A stretch of 64,000 nt of DNA from the NCBI RefSeq assembly GCF_029227915.1, contig NC_079875.1:29324001-29388000 (forward strand), given 5' to 3'. This DNA comes from Hydractinia symbiolongicarpus. Taxonomy: Eukaryota; Cnidaria; Hydrozoa; Anthoathecata; Hydractiniidae. Of this stretch, positions 11,513-23,294 are shown piece after piece (the first letter of the stretch is position 1; the number at the start of each line of letters is the position of its first letter). The translations under genes and the position numbers were made by a program. The notes under the pieces are model-generated. The model was given only the letters and a program-made list of their open reading frames with translations. It ran no database searches and was not told the origin of the DNA.

Positions 11513-11928
11513 CTACTTCTGTTGTTGTTTTCCAGAAGAAGGATTTACAATTGGTTTCTCGTACTCTATAAAATACAATAACAATTTTTTAAAATTCGCA
11601 CAATTTATGTTAAAACTTTAATCAATAAAATGAAAACTCACTTTTCAGACTTTCAACTAAGTTCATTAGATCAGTTGTTAATTGGGAATAGTTGGGTTGG
11701 GTTTCAACTTCATCAATCAAGTTTCTATAAACAGAACATGCATTGAGATCTACACCAACAGTGGTGACGTCATCTATTGAAATATTTATTTCGCCCAATG
11801 GATTTGACAAAATATCTGCTTTGTTCATTTGATGAAGATGTGAATTGAATGTTGGGATAGTTCTTGGAAACGAGGATAGCCTGCGAAGTTGTCGTTCAAT
11901 TTCCAACTTTTCAGTAACTAACTCAAAA
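11513..11928 (-). CDS. TRIM-type gene, exons 3 and 4 (C-terminus)
   Basis: Exon 3 runs 11928-11642: a pyrimidine-rich acceptor TTTTCTCCAAG, then FELVTEKLEIERQLRRLSSF and on to MNLVESLKSE, with donor GTGAGT at 11641. Exon 4 runs 11565-11513: acceptor TTATAG, reading YEKPIVNPSSGKQQQK and a stop, in the right phase (1). The C-terminus has no SPRY, NHL or filamin domain, so this is a short TRIM-like protein. Its link to exon 2 rests on phase and spacing. Confidence 0.65.
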
Positions 11929-12025
11929 CTTGGAGAAAAGAATACGGAAGGAGAAACAACTCTTTAAATTCTATTGAAACACTGCGTGAGGTTCTAGCAG
12001 GTGTCTGTATAGAAACTTAATTTGA
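11921..12025 (+). pseudogene. Inverted partial copy of TRIM exon 2
   Basis: The plus strand reads LGEKNTEGETTL and, after small deletions, ETLREVLAGVCIET. Exon 2 on the minus strand reads LGGKNTQGETTS ... KESVREVLDRV at 12725-12575. The nucleotide match covers two segments (GAATACG-AAGGAGAAACAAC and TGCGTGAGGT-CT) in the same order. The copy overlaps the exon 3 acceptor on the opposite strand. Confidence 0.7.
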
Positions 12026-12570
12026 AATTTTGGCGGTTGTGTGACTAAATTATTCGTGAATAACAATTCGCAACTATGATTGGTTATAAAAACAATTAGA
12101 TAATTTGATGATGAATTTGATAATATTATCAAAACAAGAAGCCATATTGAAATCGGTAAAATTTCTTTTGTTTTTATGTTAACATAATTAGCGAGGAAGC
12201 ACTTGCTCGACATTTTTGTAAACAAAAAGAAAAAGTTTATATCTCGTTTTAAAACGACGTTCTGTTATAAGAAGTTATTTCTTTAGTTAGAATAAACATT
12301 AATCCAGCACACATTTTGTCGGCACTCGTCCGGCGCATATCTATCTATATTGTTTTTCATGATCAAAGTGGTATACTCAAGCCTGCAAAAATAGGTTAAT
12401 ATCATGGTTAAACGCTTATTTCCAAACGTATTGTTGAAGTTTTTAACAGCAATGTTTACCGACTTATATTAGGCACACTTTCCACACAATAATCACGTGC
12501 CTTCAGCGTGTTACAGTCAGATTTCAATAGAAAAAAGTTAGCCCCTATTAAAGGAGAATATGGAATTTGA

Positions 12571-13345
12571 TCATTTTTTTGCGAAAAAGACTCGGTCGAG
12601 CACCTCACGCACTGATTCTTTTGAAATTAAAAACAATAGAAAATTCAATACATTTAAAGCGTACAGAAATGAAGTTGTTTCTCCTTGCGTATTCTTTCCT
12701 CCAAGCTCAAAATGAGATTTTAAATTAAAAGCTTGAACGTAATCTGTAAATTCTTGTACTTTCTTATTGTCGACAAAACCATCACAAGTCAATTTTGCTT
12801 TAAATTCTTCAGATTTCTCATCGAATATCCGCAGTAGATCTTCTTCTTCTTTATTTAACATTTTGAGATATTCTTCTAGTCGTTTTAACTTTCTTTCTTT
12901 TAATTTTTGAACAAATACTTCTCTTTCTTTCTCTAAATTTGTTAGAGCGTCACTGTATTTTCTTGTTAACTTTTCCAACACCACTTTTGTTTCATTGAAT
13001 GAAGTGATAAACGATTGAAACCACTTTTTGGCTTCAAGGCCAAAATCATCAATCGTTTTTATTCTGTGATTCTTATGTTGTCTGTGTGTGCAATAAACAC
13101 ATGTTAACAAATTTTCACAATCAATACAGACAAATTTTGCAAGTGAGTCATGTTGCTTACACAATGGTTGGAGTTCTTGCAATTTTTGATTGAAAATGAC
13201 ATTGATATATGATTTGTTGGAACAAGAATGAATATTTTGACATTTTTCACAGATCTTTACACTGCATGTTGCACAGGAATAGTTGATTATCTGGTTACAT
13301 TCTTTACTTTGCTGACATAAAGATTTAACATTTTTACCAGGTGAA
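12571..13345 (-). CDS. TRIM-type gene, exon 2: B-boxes and coiled coil
   Basis: Acceptor CATAG at 13346, entering in phase 2 as needed. A Cys-rich segment (CQQSKECNQ ... CATCSVKICEKCQ) suits a first B-box. A standard B-box 2 follows (LCKQHDSLAKFVCIDC, CVYCTHRQHKNHRI), then a charged helical coiled coil (EKLTRKYSDALTNLEKEREV to LRIFDEKSEEF). This is the RBCC order of TRIM proteins. The frame stays open to a stop at 12571. A phase-2 donor near 12665 (CT|GTACGC) would join exon 3, but it is weak, so the true exon end is uncertain. RBCC proteins normally dimerise through the coiled coil. Confidence 0.83.
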
Positions 13346-13770
13346 CTATGGATAAAGTAAAATTAATTATTTTATTGAAAACACTCTATATAACCAAATT
13401 ATATATCCTCATATTCCATTATAGTGAGTTTCCTAACATATGCTATACACTTTTTATGACGACCATGAGTTGCTGTTTTTCTTACTTTGTTCTTATATTT
13501 TGAATACCTGTTATTTACGTTAAATTATAAATATTTGGTATAAAATTTCTGCTTTAAAATACCATTTTCCTATGTTTGTTATTTTTTTATGAAGTACTTT
13601 CAGCTTTGTAATTTTTTTTCTTTGTTCACATCCAAATAAACTGAAATGTTAGAAACTAAAAAAATTTTCATAAAATTATGTCTGTGTTATTTCCATGCGC
13701 GTTACACACAATTACTGAGAAAAGTACAAAATGAGCGTCTTTCAGTATTATGTGCATACAATTAACTTAC

Positions 13771-14027
13771 ACTTTGTCCAAAATGCCAGTTAATGTAAAC
13801 ACTTTCACTAACGAGGATGTTGTTTGTTCGTGAGTAATTGTTGTCTTTTTAGTACATCTTACTGGACAAGACAGTTCAGCACTCCCATCTTCCATAAACA
13901 CTAAAATACCATCTAGACAATCTTGACAATAAGTGTGTCCGCAGTTTAATTGTTTAGGCTGATGATAGGTGTCTAAACAAATCTTGCATTCCAACATTGC
14001 AGCAAGCTCAACTTTTGATAAAGCCAT
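13771..14027 (-). CDS. TRIM-type gene, exon 1: RING finger
   Basis: First coding exon, ATG at 14027. It encodes a RING finger: CKICLDTYHQPKQLNCGHTY then CQDCL and CPVRC, matching C-x2-C ... C-x-H-x2-C-x2-C ... C. RING fingers bind E2 enzymes, so the product is expected to be a ubiquitin ligase. The donor GTAAGT follows at 13770-13765, leaving phase 2, which fits the acceptor before exon 2. The start is clear: the ATG directly precedes ALSKVELAAMLECKICLD, with no upstream extension. Confidence 0.85.
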
Positions 14028-14841
14028 TTTATTACAGAAACTTGAAAATATTTTAAGTATCTTTTTTTATTAATGTTGAGTGAGATTGTTCAGTATATAG
14101 TCGTAAGATATTACCCTTTACGTAAAATCTGTCTTGGAATTATTTTTAAAATTATTTAACAGAAATTTTTTTTTCACAATACCCAATCAACTTACCACAA
14201 ATGACACACGCTATAAATATTTAATAAAACAGTGGATGGATAATCTATTTTGTTGCCATAGCTCGTATTTGCTTTTAGAAACTCTCCATCGTAGAAGCTT
14301 TAAGTCACTCCGTTATTCAATGTCTTTTAAAAGCTTATAGTTATCATATAATTTTAAGTAAAATCACGGTAATATGTTATTCGCTATATTTGTATTCTTG
14401 ATTTTCATATCATTGGAAATTTTGGAATTTACATTTTGTAATTACGCCGATTTGATTTTAAATTTAATTAAAAATCAGAAATCAGAATTTTGATACAAAT
14501 TCATTTTCTAATACTTTTTTTTATTTTGAAATTCAAAATTCGTAAATATCAAATATTTAAAGAAAAGAAAAAATTGAAAACCAAAAAAAAAACAGAAATT
14601 AAAAATCATTTTTTCCCCACTTTTTGCATACTTCCATATAGTTTTTCATCAGCAGCATTCCATGAGGAGCTGAGATTTGTGCCCAATATTTTAAAGAATT
14701 CCTGGCACTGCCAGGTAGACATATTGTTTTTGTTACCAGTATCGTCCCAATTGACTTTTGTTTGACAGACGTCAATGTTAGATTTCTTCTGTTGGTCCAG
14801 AACATTTGTTGATACTCTTCGACAGTCCATTATACAACACA
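14028..14841. other. Region upstream of the TRIM gene, no clear gene
   Basis: AT-rich with A/T homopolymers. On the minus strand 14960-14610 an open stretch reads KVNWDDTGNKNNMSTWQCQE; it may be a transposon remnant but was not recognised. The promoter of the TRIM gene would lie just above 14027. Confidence 0.35.
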
Positions 14842-15771
14842 TCATTTTCACGGCCAAAGTATATAGAAACTGAGACGATGTTGTTGACCCCAAAGTACAA
14901 TTATCTTGTATCAATATTAAATCGCAAATACATGACACTGGTCACTTTGAAATGCCTCGTTTATCAATTCTACGGCAGAAATATATAGAATCGGAGATGT
15001 TGTTGACCCTAAAGTACAATTATCTTGTATCAATAAGAAAACTTGCAAGTATATGACACTCGTCACTTTGAAATGCCTCGTTTATCAATTTTACGGCTAA
15101 AATTTATAGAACCTGAGACAAGGTTGTCGTCCTCAAATGACAATTATCTTGTATCAATAGGAAAAATCGCAAATATATGAGAAAGTCGACTGTTTTAAAT
15201 GCTTCGCATATCAACTTTACTGCTAGAATAGAGGAACCTGAAACGAGGTTCTTAACCCTAAAGTCCAATTATCCAGTATCAATACGAAAAATAACAAATA
15301 TATGAGACACCCGTCATTTTTAAATGCTTCGTTGATCAATTTTACTGCTAAAATACATGGAACCTGAGACGAAGTTCTCGTCCCTAAATGACTATTATCT
15401 TGTATCAATACGAATAATCGCCAATATATAACACTCGTCTCTTTTAAATGCCTCGTTTATCAATTCTACGGCTAAAATATATAGAACTTGAGCTGTTGTT
15501 GACTCTAAAGTACAAATATCTTGTATCAATACTAAAATCGGAATTATATGAGGCATTCGTCTCTTTTAAATGCTTTACGGCTAAAATATAAGAACCTGAA
15601 ACGAGGTTGTTGACCCTAAACCACAATTATCCTCTATGAATACGAAAAATCGGAATTATATGAGACACTCGTCAATTTTGAATGCCTCGTTTGTCAATTT
15701 CACGGCTATAATATATAGAACCTGAGACGAGGTTGTCGTCCTTAAATGACAATTATCTTGTATCAATACGA
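14842..15771 (-). repeat. Satellite block C, inverted orientation
   Basis: The same 124-bp monomer as at 1-8592, on the opposite strand (GCCTCGTTTATCAATTTTAC, ACAATTATCTTGTATCAATA). About 7.5 units, more diverged, ending abruptly at 15771 in non-repeat DNA. Confidence 0.93.
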
Positions 15772-17734
15772 ATGCTCTCCCCAAGCAATAGCTAGAAGAT
15801 TTTTCTCCAATTTCAGCTTAGAAAATGCTTAGCTAGCTATAGCTAGGGCTAACGAGTTTTATGAATAATAACAAATGAAGAGTTTGACAAATAGAGATGT
15901 AATTAGTTAACATTAGTTGACAGGTGTGTTCGAAATGTATGTGAATAGTTTTGTAACAATTTTCTGAAAAATGTTCGATGATAAAACACTCTTTGATAAA
16001 ATTTAAAATTAAAAGAGTAGTCGACAAGGACAGATTTTTAGAAGGAAAAATAGTAATTTTAAAGAATTCGGTAACACTGCTTTTTTGTAGCCTCTTATTG
16101 CCACACATGTTTCTCCTTATGCTACAAAAAAAGAAAAGATGATGTTGAAAAAGAAAAGGTTTTGATTGCACAGTTAAATTTTTATAGGTTTGCATTGTGT
16201 GTGAAATGTCCCGTGAAATTCTACTATGTCACAAAGGTTGATTTTGCGAACGTAGAAAGTTGTTGTGTAAGGAATTGAAGAATTTTAATGAAGTATAGTT
16301 TAGCAAGTGAAAGACCTATTGCACCTAAGCCAGTTTTAATGGACAAGAATGCAAGGTTAGGAAATGTTAGAGAGCAGAATGTAAAGTTGGGAAAAGAGTT
16401 TAAAGAGGGTGGCTTAAGGCTTGTTATTGATAAGCAACGTGCACAGCTTCACAAATATTTGGAAAACCAACAGTCTTTAGTTGGAAAATTAATTCAACAT
16501 AAAGTAGGCAAGAAAGAATGCGATGATGTGTTAGAGGAACAGTTATGTCATTAGTTTTATTAAATTCTAAAAAGTCAATATATACTGTGCAGTATGAAGG
16601 AGAAGATGAGACGTGGAACTTCCCTCTTTCTTGTCGATTTAGAGAAAAGGGAACTGATTATCATTTTCTAGTATTTCGGTTAGTATATGTATACATATTA
16701 GTAGTACCTTCGTAGTAGTGTAGTAGTTTCTCTTACTCCTTTTAGTAGATAATTTTAGTAGATAATCTCTATAGGTCTATTCAAAAAATATATTGGCTGG
16801 TGTCTTCTGATATTTCATGTTGCTACATCGTTCTTTATATATACAACAAACTGAGTACGAATTTGTGATATTTTGGATGCACAAACGATTGTATTGGAAG
16901 TAAAAGTGGTTCTTGGATCCTTCATCATTAAGTGATTTTAAATTTTTACTATATGCGTATATACCATTTACAGAAACTCTGTAGTATAATAGAACGATAA
17001 CTTTTCTACTGCTAATTTAAAAAGTATCTGCATTATTTTATCCTCGCATGGTTAACGCAATGACTGTAATTGTGCGAGTTTTGTGTATTTTTTATATTTT
17101 TACACAAAAATTAAGATTTACAACTTATTTGAAGTCTCGTCTGGAAGATATTATTTTTTTTTAAAATTGATGCTTAATTACAAAGTTTTGTTTTTGTGGT
17201 AGTTCTGTATGGGTTTTGAAAAAATGCATGACTTGTCAACATTCTTATAGAGTGACAATTTTAAAATAAGTATTTTTAGTAGTTTTTACTATTTTGGTCA
17301 TTTTCATAATGGCAGAGTTGTGACATCATATTCTAATAAGGATAAATTTAAATCCACATTCACTGAAAACTTGAATGTTTTTAAACATTAAGACAAGACC
17401 AAAAGTCATAATATTTTTATGGTATTGAAATAACGTATGTTTTCGCAAATCTGGTCTGTAAAATACACTCTCTTATCACGTGATAATCTTTCAGAAAAAT
17501 TTTGGACACTCGTATTTATATATTGTTTTTTAAGCAGTAACTTTCTTAAACACTTCAAGTAATGTTTTATTGGTATTTTTATTAGTTTTAAACATATTTG
17601 GTCATTTCCATAATGGCAGAGTTGTGACGTCATATCTTGAAAAGTAAAAATGAAAGTAAAAAAACCTCTCGTTCGATTTGTCTTAGTCTATAGAACAATT
17701 TTAATTTGCTTTTGCTCTTGATTTAGGAGTGCCT
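15772..17734. other. Mostly non-coding, one unassigned open frame
   Basis: An ATG frame at 16288-16554 (88 codons, plus) reads ERPIAPKPVLMDKNARLGNV and is rich in Lys and Gln; no domain was recognised and it could be chance. Around 17290 and 17600 the sequence TTCATAATGGCAGAGTTGTGACGTCAT-like recurs (the second on a near-identical background), suggesting an old dispersed repeat. Nothing else is supported. Confidence 0.3.
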
Positions 17735-18752
17735 AATAAACGAAGTATTTCAAAGTGACGAGTGTTATATATTTGCCATTTTTCGTATTGATACAAAACA
17801 GTTTTCATTTAGGGTGGATAACCTTGTCTTAGGTTTTATAAATTTTAGCTGTAAAATTCACAAACGAGGTGTTTTAAAGTGACGAGTGTCATGTATTCGC
17901 CATTTTTCGTATTAATACAAAACAATTTTCATTTAGGGTCGACAACCTCGTCTCAGGTTTTATATATTTTAGCTGTAAAATTCACAAACGAGGTGTTTAT
18001 AAGTGACGAGAGTCATTTATTTGCGATTTTAGGGTCAACAGCGTCTCAGATTCTTAAATTTTAGGCGTATAATTGAAAAACGAGGCATTTAAAAGAGACG
18101 AGTGTCATGTATTCGCGATTTTTCGTATTGATATAAGATAATTGTTATTTAGGGTCAATACCTTTATCTCAGGTTCTTAAATCTTAACCGTGGAATTGAT
18201 AAACGAGGCATTTCAAAGTGACCAGTATCATATACTTGCGATTTTTCCTATTAATGCAAGATAATTGTCATCTAGGTTGGACAACCTCCTCCTAAGTTCT
18301 ATATAATTTAACCGTAAAATTGATAAACGGGGTAATTCAAAGTGACAAGTGTTATATATTTGCGATTTTTCGTATTGATACAAAATAATCGTCATTTGGG
18401 GACAATAACCTCATCAGGTTTTATATGTTTTCGTCGTAAAATTGATAAACGAGGCATTTAAGACAGACGAGTATTATTTGCGATTTTTCGTATTGATACA
18501 AGATAATTGTCATTTAGGGACGACAACCTCGTCTCATGTTCTATATATTTTAGTCGTAAAACTGATAAACGAGGCATTTAAAAGAGACGAGTGTTATATA
18601 ATTGTGATTTTTCGTATTGATACAAGATAATTGTCATTTAGGGACGACAACCTCCTCTTAGGTTCCTTATATTTTAAGCGTATAATTGAAAACCGAGGTA
18701 TTTCAAAGTAAGGAACGTCATGTATTTCCAATTTTACGTATTGATACAACCC
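17735..18752 (+). repeat. Satellite block D
   Basis: About eight plus-oriented units of the 124-bp monomer. One unit near 18015-18060 is internally deleted. The block ends at the landmark ACGTATTGATACA. Confidence 0.93.
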
Positions 18753-19130
18753 AGCCGGCACAAGACGTTTTTCAGACGTCTAAGTAAAGCCTGTGTTCCG
18801 TCTTTGAAAAACGCGCAACTTTTAGACTTTTAGACGCTTTATAAACGTTTAAACATATCGCGACTAAATAAGACGTTTAAAAGAAAAACGCGCATAAACG
18901 AGCATTTAAAAAGATGTCTTTTAGACGTTTAAAGTACGTTTAATAAAGAGGTAATTTAGACCTGTGTTTTCTGATGCAGCCGCGGTGTTTAACATTACGT
19001 ACAGGGGGGGGATTAAATAATTAAATGCACGATTAAGTTATGTTAAAAATAATATGGTCCTAAATCTTTTTATTTAATTTTAATATGTTTCTTCTTTTAA
19101 TATTTATTCAATTGCCAAAACAATTATCTT
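18753..19130. other. Non-coding stretch with AGACGTTT motifs
   Basis: AGACGTTT/AAACGTCT-type words recur in both orientations between 18760 and 18960 (for example TTTTCAGACGTCTAA, TTTTAGACGTTTAAAG). This is compatible with a miniature element, but no paired termini could be fixed. Confidence 0.35.
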
Positions 19131-19210
19131 ATGCGTACAAATTATTTGAGGAATAAATTTTTGCGAACCATATTTTTGCGGATGAGTAGTCCCAAAATAC
19201 TTCATTTTAT

Positions 19211-19330
19211 GGAGTATATTTTTGCGGAGTATATTTTTGCGGAGTATATTTTTGCGGAGTATATTTTTGCGGAGTATATTTTTGCGGAGTATATTTTTGC
19301 GGAGTATATTTTTGCGGAATTAATTTTTGT
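19211..19330 (+). repeat. 15-bp minisatellite
   Basis: Seven perfect copies of GGAGTATATTTTTGC at 19211-19315, then a diverged copy. The unit length is a multiple of 3, so it creates a repeated open frame (AEYIF) that is not evidence of a gene. Confidence 0.95.
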
Positions 19331-20183
19331 GAAGTACGAAGAAATTAAAAAAAAATGGTGTAGAGTTTTTGCGGATGGAAGTTTACCAACGAAAGAAAAT
19401 TAATCACTACGCATTTCTAATATTAATATTATAACCTTTATTTTTGGGAGATAGAATTTTCAAGGAATTAGTAGAAGAGGTATTTTAAAGTTAGCAGAAG
19501 CAAAATACAATGAAATACAATATCTCGGCGGACGAAAAATTCAGGGAAGAAAAATTATCCAGCAATTTTAAGAAATTTTGCGAAATAATCTCCCCATTAA
19601 TTTTCCCCTTTTTAGAACACGTGACCTCTTTGTCCTTAATTGCAAAGTGAAATAAACCTAAATGGGGCAACAGCAAAAGTACAATAAAATTTCATAGTTT
19701 GGGTGGTTTTTAAAGTTTTCGGGGCATTTAATTTCGTGGATGATCAACACGTGTTTTCGCTGTGCTTAATTTGACAAGTTCAATAAAAATTACGTAATTT
19801 GAAAAATATAATTCTAAGTCAATTCAAATGCTTAATAACATATCCTTTAACCTCATGAACACTGCAGTTTGCGCACAGTTGTAACTGTTTATACAAATTT
19901 TGTCCTTAATAGAATGATTGTGAGATACTATTGAAACGACGCCCTTTATAAGTGCAAATTAATCCGTAACTCCTTTAGAGTGCAATTTATGAAATTGAGC
20001 TTCTTATGAAGCGCTAAAGCAGTATAGAGTTAGTATGTTTTCAATCGTGAAAATTTACTTTTTTTATTGTTAAGACATATTTTCTATGGTTACTTGATTT
20101 ATTTTTTTAGCTATTGTGCTGCTTGCAAATCATAATGGCGAATTTTTTCCTTCATTTTAATGTGAAATCTTCACTAGACGATT

Positions 20184-20203
20184 TTTATGACGATCGTCAT
20201 AAA
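20184..20203. other. Perfect 20-bp palindrome
   Basis: TTTATGACGATCGTCATAAA is its own reverse complement. Nearby GTCGTCATGACAAAAAG and TTTTTGTCGCAAAAATCGTC give further dyad symmetry in 20160-20300, possibly a small inverted-repeat element. Confidence 0.7.
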
Positions 20204-20596
20204 TACTGGAATTTGATTGGTTTGGTCGCGATTGTCGTCATGACAAAAAGTTGAATTGGTTTCTACTTTTTGTCGCAAAAATCGTCGCAAATATCACCCA
20301 GTGGAGACATCTTTTGAATCATTCTATTAGCAGTTCAGTGTCTAATCATTACCTCTTAATTGCCGGAAAATGCCTTAAATTTAGATAAAATTGGTGTGTT
20401 TTAAAGAGATTATGAAATAATATAGTTATTGTTTTATGTTCCTTTTTAAAAAAACGTGTTTTAAAAAAATGCCCCTGCGACACTGGATTTAACGTGGCAT
20501 AGAGGACATTTATTACCCTGTTTTCTTTTATTTCGTTCGCTTTTATAAACTACTAACTAAAAATTAATCGCAAATTGTTAAAAAATAATTTTTTAG

Positions 20597-20747
20597 GTTT
20601 CGGAGTTTTCGCAGAAAAGAATTTTACGAAGGGGGAGTTCTTATTGGAGTATCCTGGGGAACTTATTAGCGCCGAGAAAGGAGAAAAAAGGCAGCAACGC
20701 TATAACGCTAAATTTGGTTCATTCTTGTTTTTTTTCAACAAATGTTG
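20597..20747 (+). CDS. SET domain exon 1 (KMT5A-like), SET-recombinase gene
   Basis: Acceptor TTTTAG at 20596, donor GTAAGT at 20748; enters phase 1, leaves phase 2. It reads GFGVFAEKNFTKGEFLLEYP then GELISAEKGEKRQQRYNAKF, matching the N-terminal half of KMT5A/SETD8-type SET domains (G-x-G cofactor loop, EYxGELI, EGEKRE-like region, FLFFF strand). KMT5A methylates histone H4 lysine 20; activity here is not shown. An upstream exon must exist but was not found. The exon opens the multi-exon gene that continues to 30507. Confidence 0.8.
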
Positions 20748-20951
20748 GTAAGTATTAGCCAGATATACCTTATCGGTAAAAAAAGTCAGTAAGAATTTTT
20801 CGGTCGGCAAAAATGTTGTGTACTTGCACAAAATTTAGTCACTTTTTGCCGACTTTTTTTTCGTTAAACTAGAATTTGGAAAAATTTTCATGCGAGAATA
20901 ATAGATGTACATCATTCTCTCGTTTCTACTCTCACATTTTTTTGATTATAG

Positions 20952-21143
20952 TATTGACGGAACCTTCTCAGAGCGGTTAGGTAAATATGTCAACGATAGC
21001 GCAGTGGCGTTTTGTAATTCGAAAATGCGCCCTATAGAAGTTAACGGCAGAGTCCATTTCTGTCTGTTCGTTCTTGTTAACGAAATAGTGGCCGGAATCG
21101 AATTAAGATATTCCTATGGTGACAGCAATCTTCCTTGGAGAAC

Positions 21144-21144
<1 letters not shown>
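20952..21144 (+). CDS. SET domain exon 2 (KMT5A-like)
   Basis: Acceptor GATTATAG, completing a TGT codon across the intron (phase 2). It reads CIDGTFSERLGKYVNDSAVA then FCNSKMRPIEVNGRVHFCLF and AGIELRYSYGDSNLPWRT, which is the second half of the SET domain: CIDAT-like start, the NHS/NC motif, and the ELxYDYGD end. The catalytic-site NHS is NDS here (codon GAT at 20995-20997). If the donor is the GTTAGT at 21145, the exon ends in phase 0. Otherwise the frame hits a stop in the TTAG microsatellite. Confidence 0.78.

Positions 21145-21175
<31 letters not shown>
21144..21175 (+). repeat. AGTT tetranucleotide microsatellite at a splice donor
   Basis: Eight AGTT units directly after the last SET codon. 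Every unit offers a GTTAGT donor-like hexamer. Confidence 0.9.
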
Positions 21176-21176
<1 letters not shown>

Positions 21177-21235
21177 TAAAGAAAGAAACAACAAATTATA
21201 ACATTTTTGTAATATTCTTATAAAATTCATCTTAG

Positions 21236-21281
21236 AATAAAAACACCAAGATGCCTATTACGATTGCCCCAAATGTCTCTA
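21236..21281 (+). CDS. Candidate small exon after the SET domain
   Basis: Bounded by ATCTTAG and GTAAGTT. One frame reads KHQDAYYDCPKCLY with a C-x2-C pair but has a TAA two codons in. The phase-0 frame expected from the previous exon is open but unremarkable. It is either a diverged exon or a false one. Confidence 0.35.
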
Positions 21282-23294
21282 CGGTAAGTTAAAATGCTTT
21301 AGTCTTGTCCTGTATGTTCTTTACCCCGTAAAAAAGTCATGACAATACGCCCATGGTACATGTAGTAAGCAAGTGCGTTCTAAAAGTGTTTCTTTCACAA
21401 TTATCATTAATGTCCGAAACTATGAAAATTTTACTTTCTTTTTACTTCAAAGAAGTGCTTCTTGTGTACACTTACATCTGCAACAGTCAAGGGAAGATTT
21501 TTTTTAAACAAACAAAACAAGTTTATAAAGAAAGTTAAAATATTGCGTACTTCTTTTTCTAATTTTTCAATTGTTGTACGTTCTCTATTGTTTTTTGTTG
21601 TGTAATAAAAGGGTTGGTGTGATGATTTTCACAGTAGTAAAGTATTGCGTGAGGTCTGGGAAGTGTAGAAACAAAAACATGGCTGTCAAATGACAAGACT
21701 ATAAATTTGCCATTATTAGACTTCATCGCATATGCTTGTTTTGACGTTCGAAGCACCTGAAACGCAAAATGTCTTAAAGCAAACAAAAATTTAAAACAGG
21801 CTGTATAGTTTTATAGTTTCATACTCCTACCCGTCTGACAGAAATTTTCTCCCTTTCTTGGCCAAAGTTTCACAGTTTTCGCAGCCAATTTACAAACATC
21901 TTGAAAGGTGTTATGTCTACTTACTAAAACATCGGCAACTTTTAAAACTATATTGTTCAATATTATTTTCATTGTCACACACTATATTGAGATTGATTAC
22001 TTTATAAGTAGAAAATAGGGAGGGTTGAGTCGGGAGCGTGGTCCAGAGAAACGAAGGGAAAATAAAAAACAAGTCTTTTATGAAAAGTCCTTTTATGTAA
22101 AGGACTTTTCGTAGGACTTTTATGGCAGAAATTCTTTTTGGGCTGACTTCTTATAATTCGAATTTAATTTATTTGGAACATTCCGTTATCGAATTCACGA
22201 AGTTGTAAAATCTACTTTCCTGAGCGCTTAAAATTTTGATTTAAATTTTAAAGAGGGCGTTTAAAGGCAGATTTTCTTTGCGCATCGGTTCGACTTTGAG
22301 TTCGCACCGTCTTGTTAATGTAACCCTCTTGATTTCAATAGCTGTGCGTCGGCCCTGAATTCAAATGAATAAAGAGTCTAATGTATAGTGGTTGAGCCAA
22401 GAACTTCTAACCTGTATAAACGTCGCAAAGAAAATGTGTGTGATACACCATTCAATACAATGTATATGTATATTTCATTTAGGTTATACAAGATATGCAA
22501 AGTATATATTATTCGGTACGCCATTGCGGGTTTTAGTGTTCATTTCTTTGTTTTCCATCTCTTGCAAGCGTTTTACTGTCATACAGCTGTCAGTTACCTT
22601 CCTGAAAAATAAGACCTAACGTTTTATTGGTTTATATTCTTTGAAAATTAGTGGCTGTTTCTATGAAAGGCGAGACGGGACGATTCCCTGGACGATTTTG
22701 TCCCGCCTGTGCATGGAAAAGAGTGGGCCGGGGACGAACAAGCGCCAAATTCAAAAAATAAAAAAAAATTATATGTACTTAAAACTTATAAGATTACATT
22801 AAAATAAATTTTATAAAGTAGTATAATGAACAATGCAAGTTACGATAACAAACATTTTTCGTTTATGTGTTAATTTTTGTTGTAACTCTAAAGATCAGAA
22901 CCTTTTGGGCCATGATCATTATTTATCTATAACAAAAAATTGCAATAATTTAAACATTTAAACTCTTACTTATTCAGTGTACAAAATGATTGTTGAATTG
23001 TTGTCTGATTGCGAAAATCCTAGGTCAGTATGGAAAAAAAAGTGCCGACTAAGGTGGGATCCAGCCTAGCTCAAGCAGGATCCCGGTGAGCCGTGATAGA
23101 ACGAAATTGTCCTAGGACAAAAATTTTCCATAAACACAAAGTGATTTTTAGTTTAATTATTAATGAGAGCGGGATCTAGCCAAACGTCCCGTCCCGGCAA
23201 TCTTTCCTTCCCGCCTTTCATATTAACAGTCCCTTACGTTCTCAAAAATCAAAATATCATAACTATAAAACTAGCCAAGATCAGCAATGCACAG
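21282..23294. other. Long intronic/intergenic stretch
   Basis: A minus-strand open stretch at 21786-21559 (AYAMKSNNGKFIVLSFDSHV) has no recognised family. The stretch includes the Harbinger-like MITE at 22651-23233. Nothing else is supported. Confidence 0.35.
22651..23233. mobile_element. PIF/Harbinger-like MITE, 583 bp
   Basis: The left end GTGGCTGTTTCTATGAAAGG and the right end, reverse-complemented, GGGACTGTTAATATGAAAGG form imperfect terminal inverted repeats. They are flanked by TTA at 22648-22650 and 23234-23236, the 3-bp TWA duplication of PIF/Harbinger. The interior is non-coding, with GGGATCC/GGATCCC-type dyads. Confidence 0.72.

Noticed and set aside
19131-19403. Repetitive protein AEYIF in a 90-codon frame
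   Set aside because: Produced by a 15-bp minisatellite whose length is a multiple of three.
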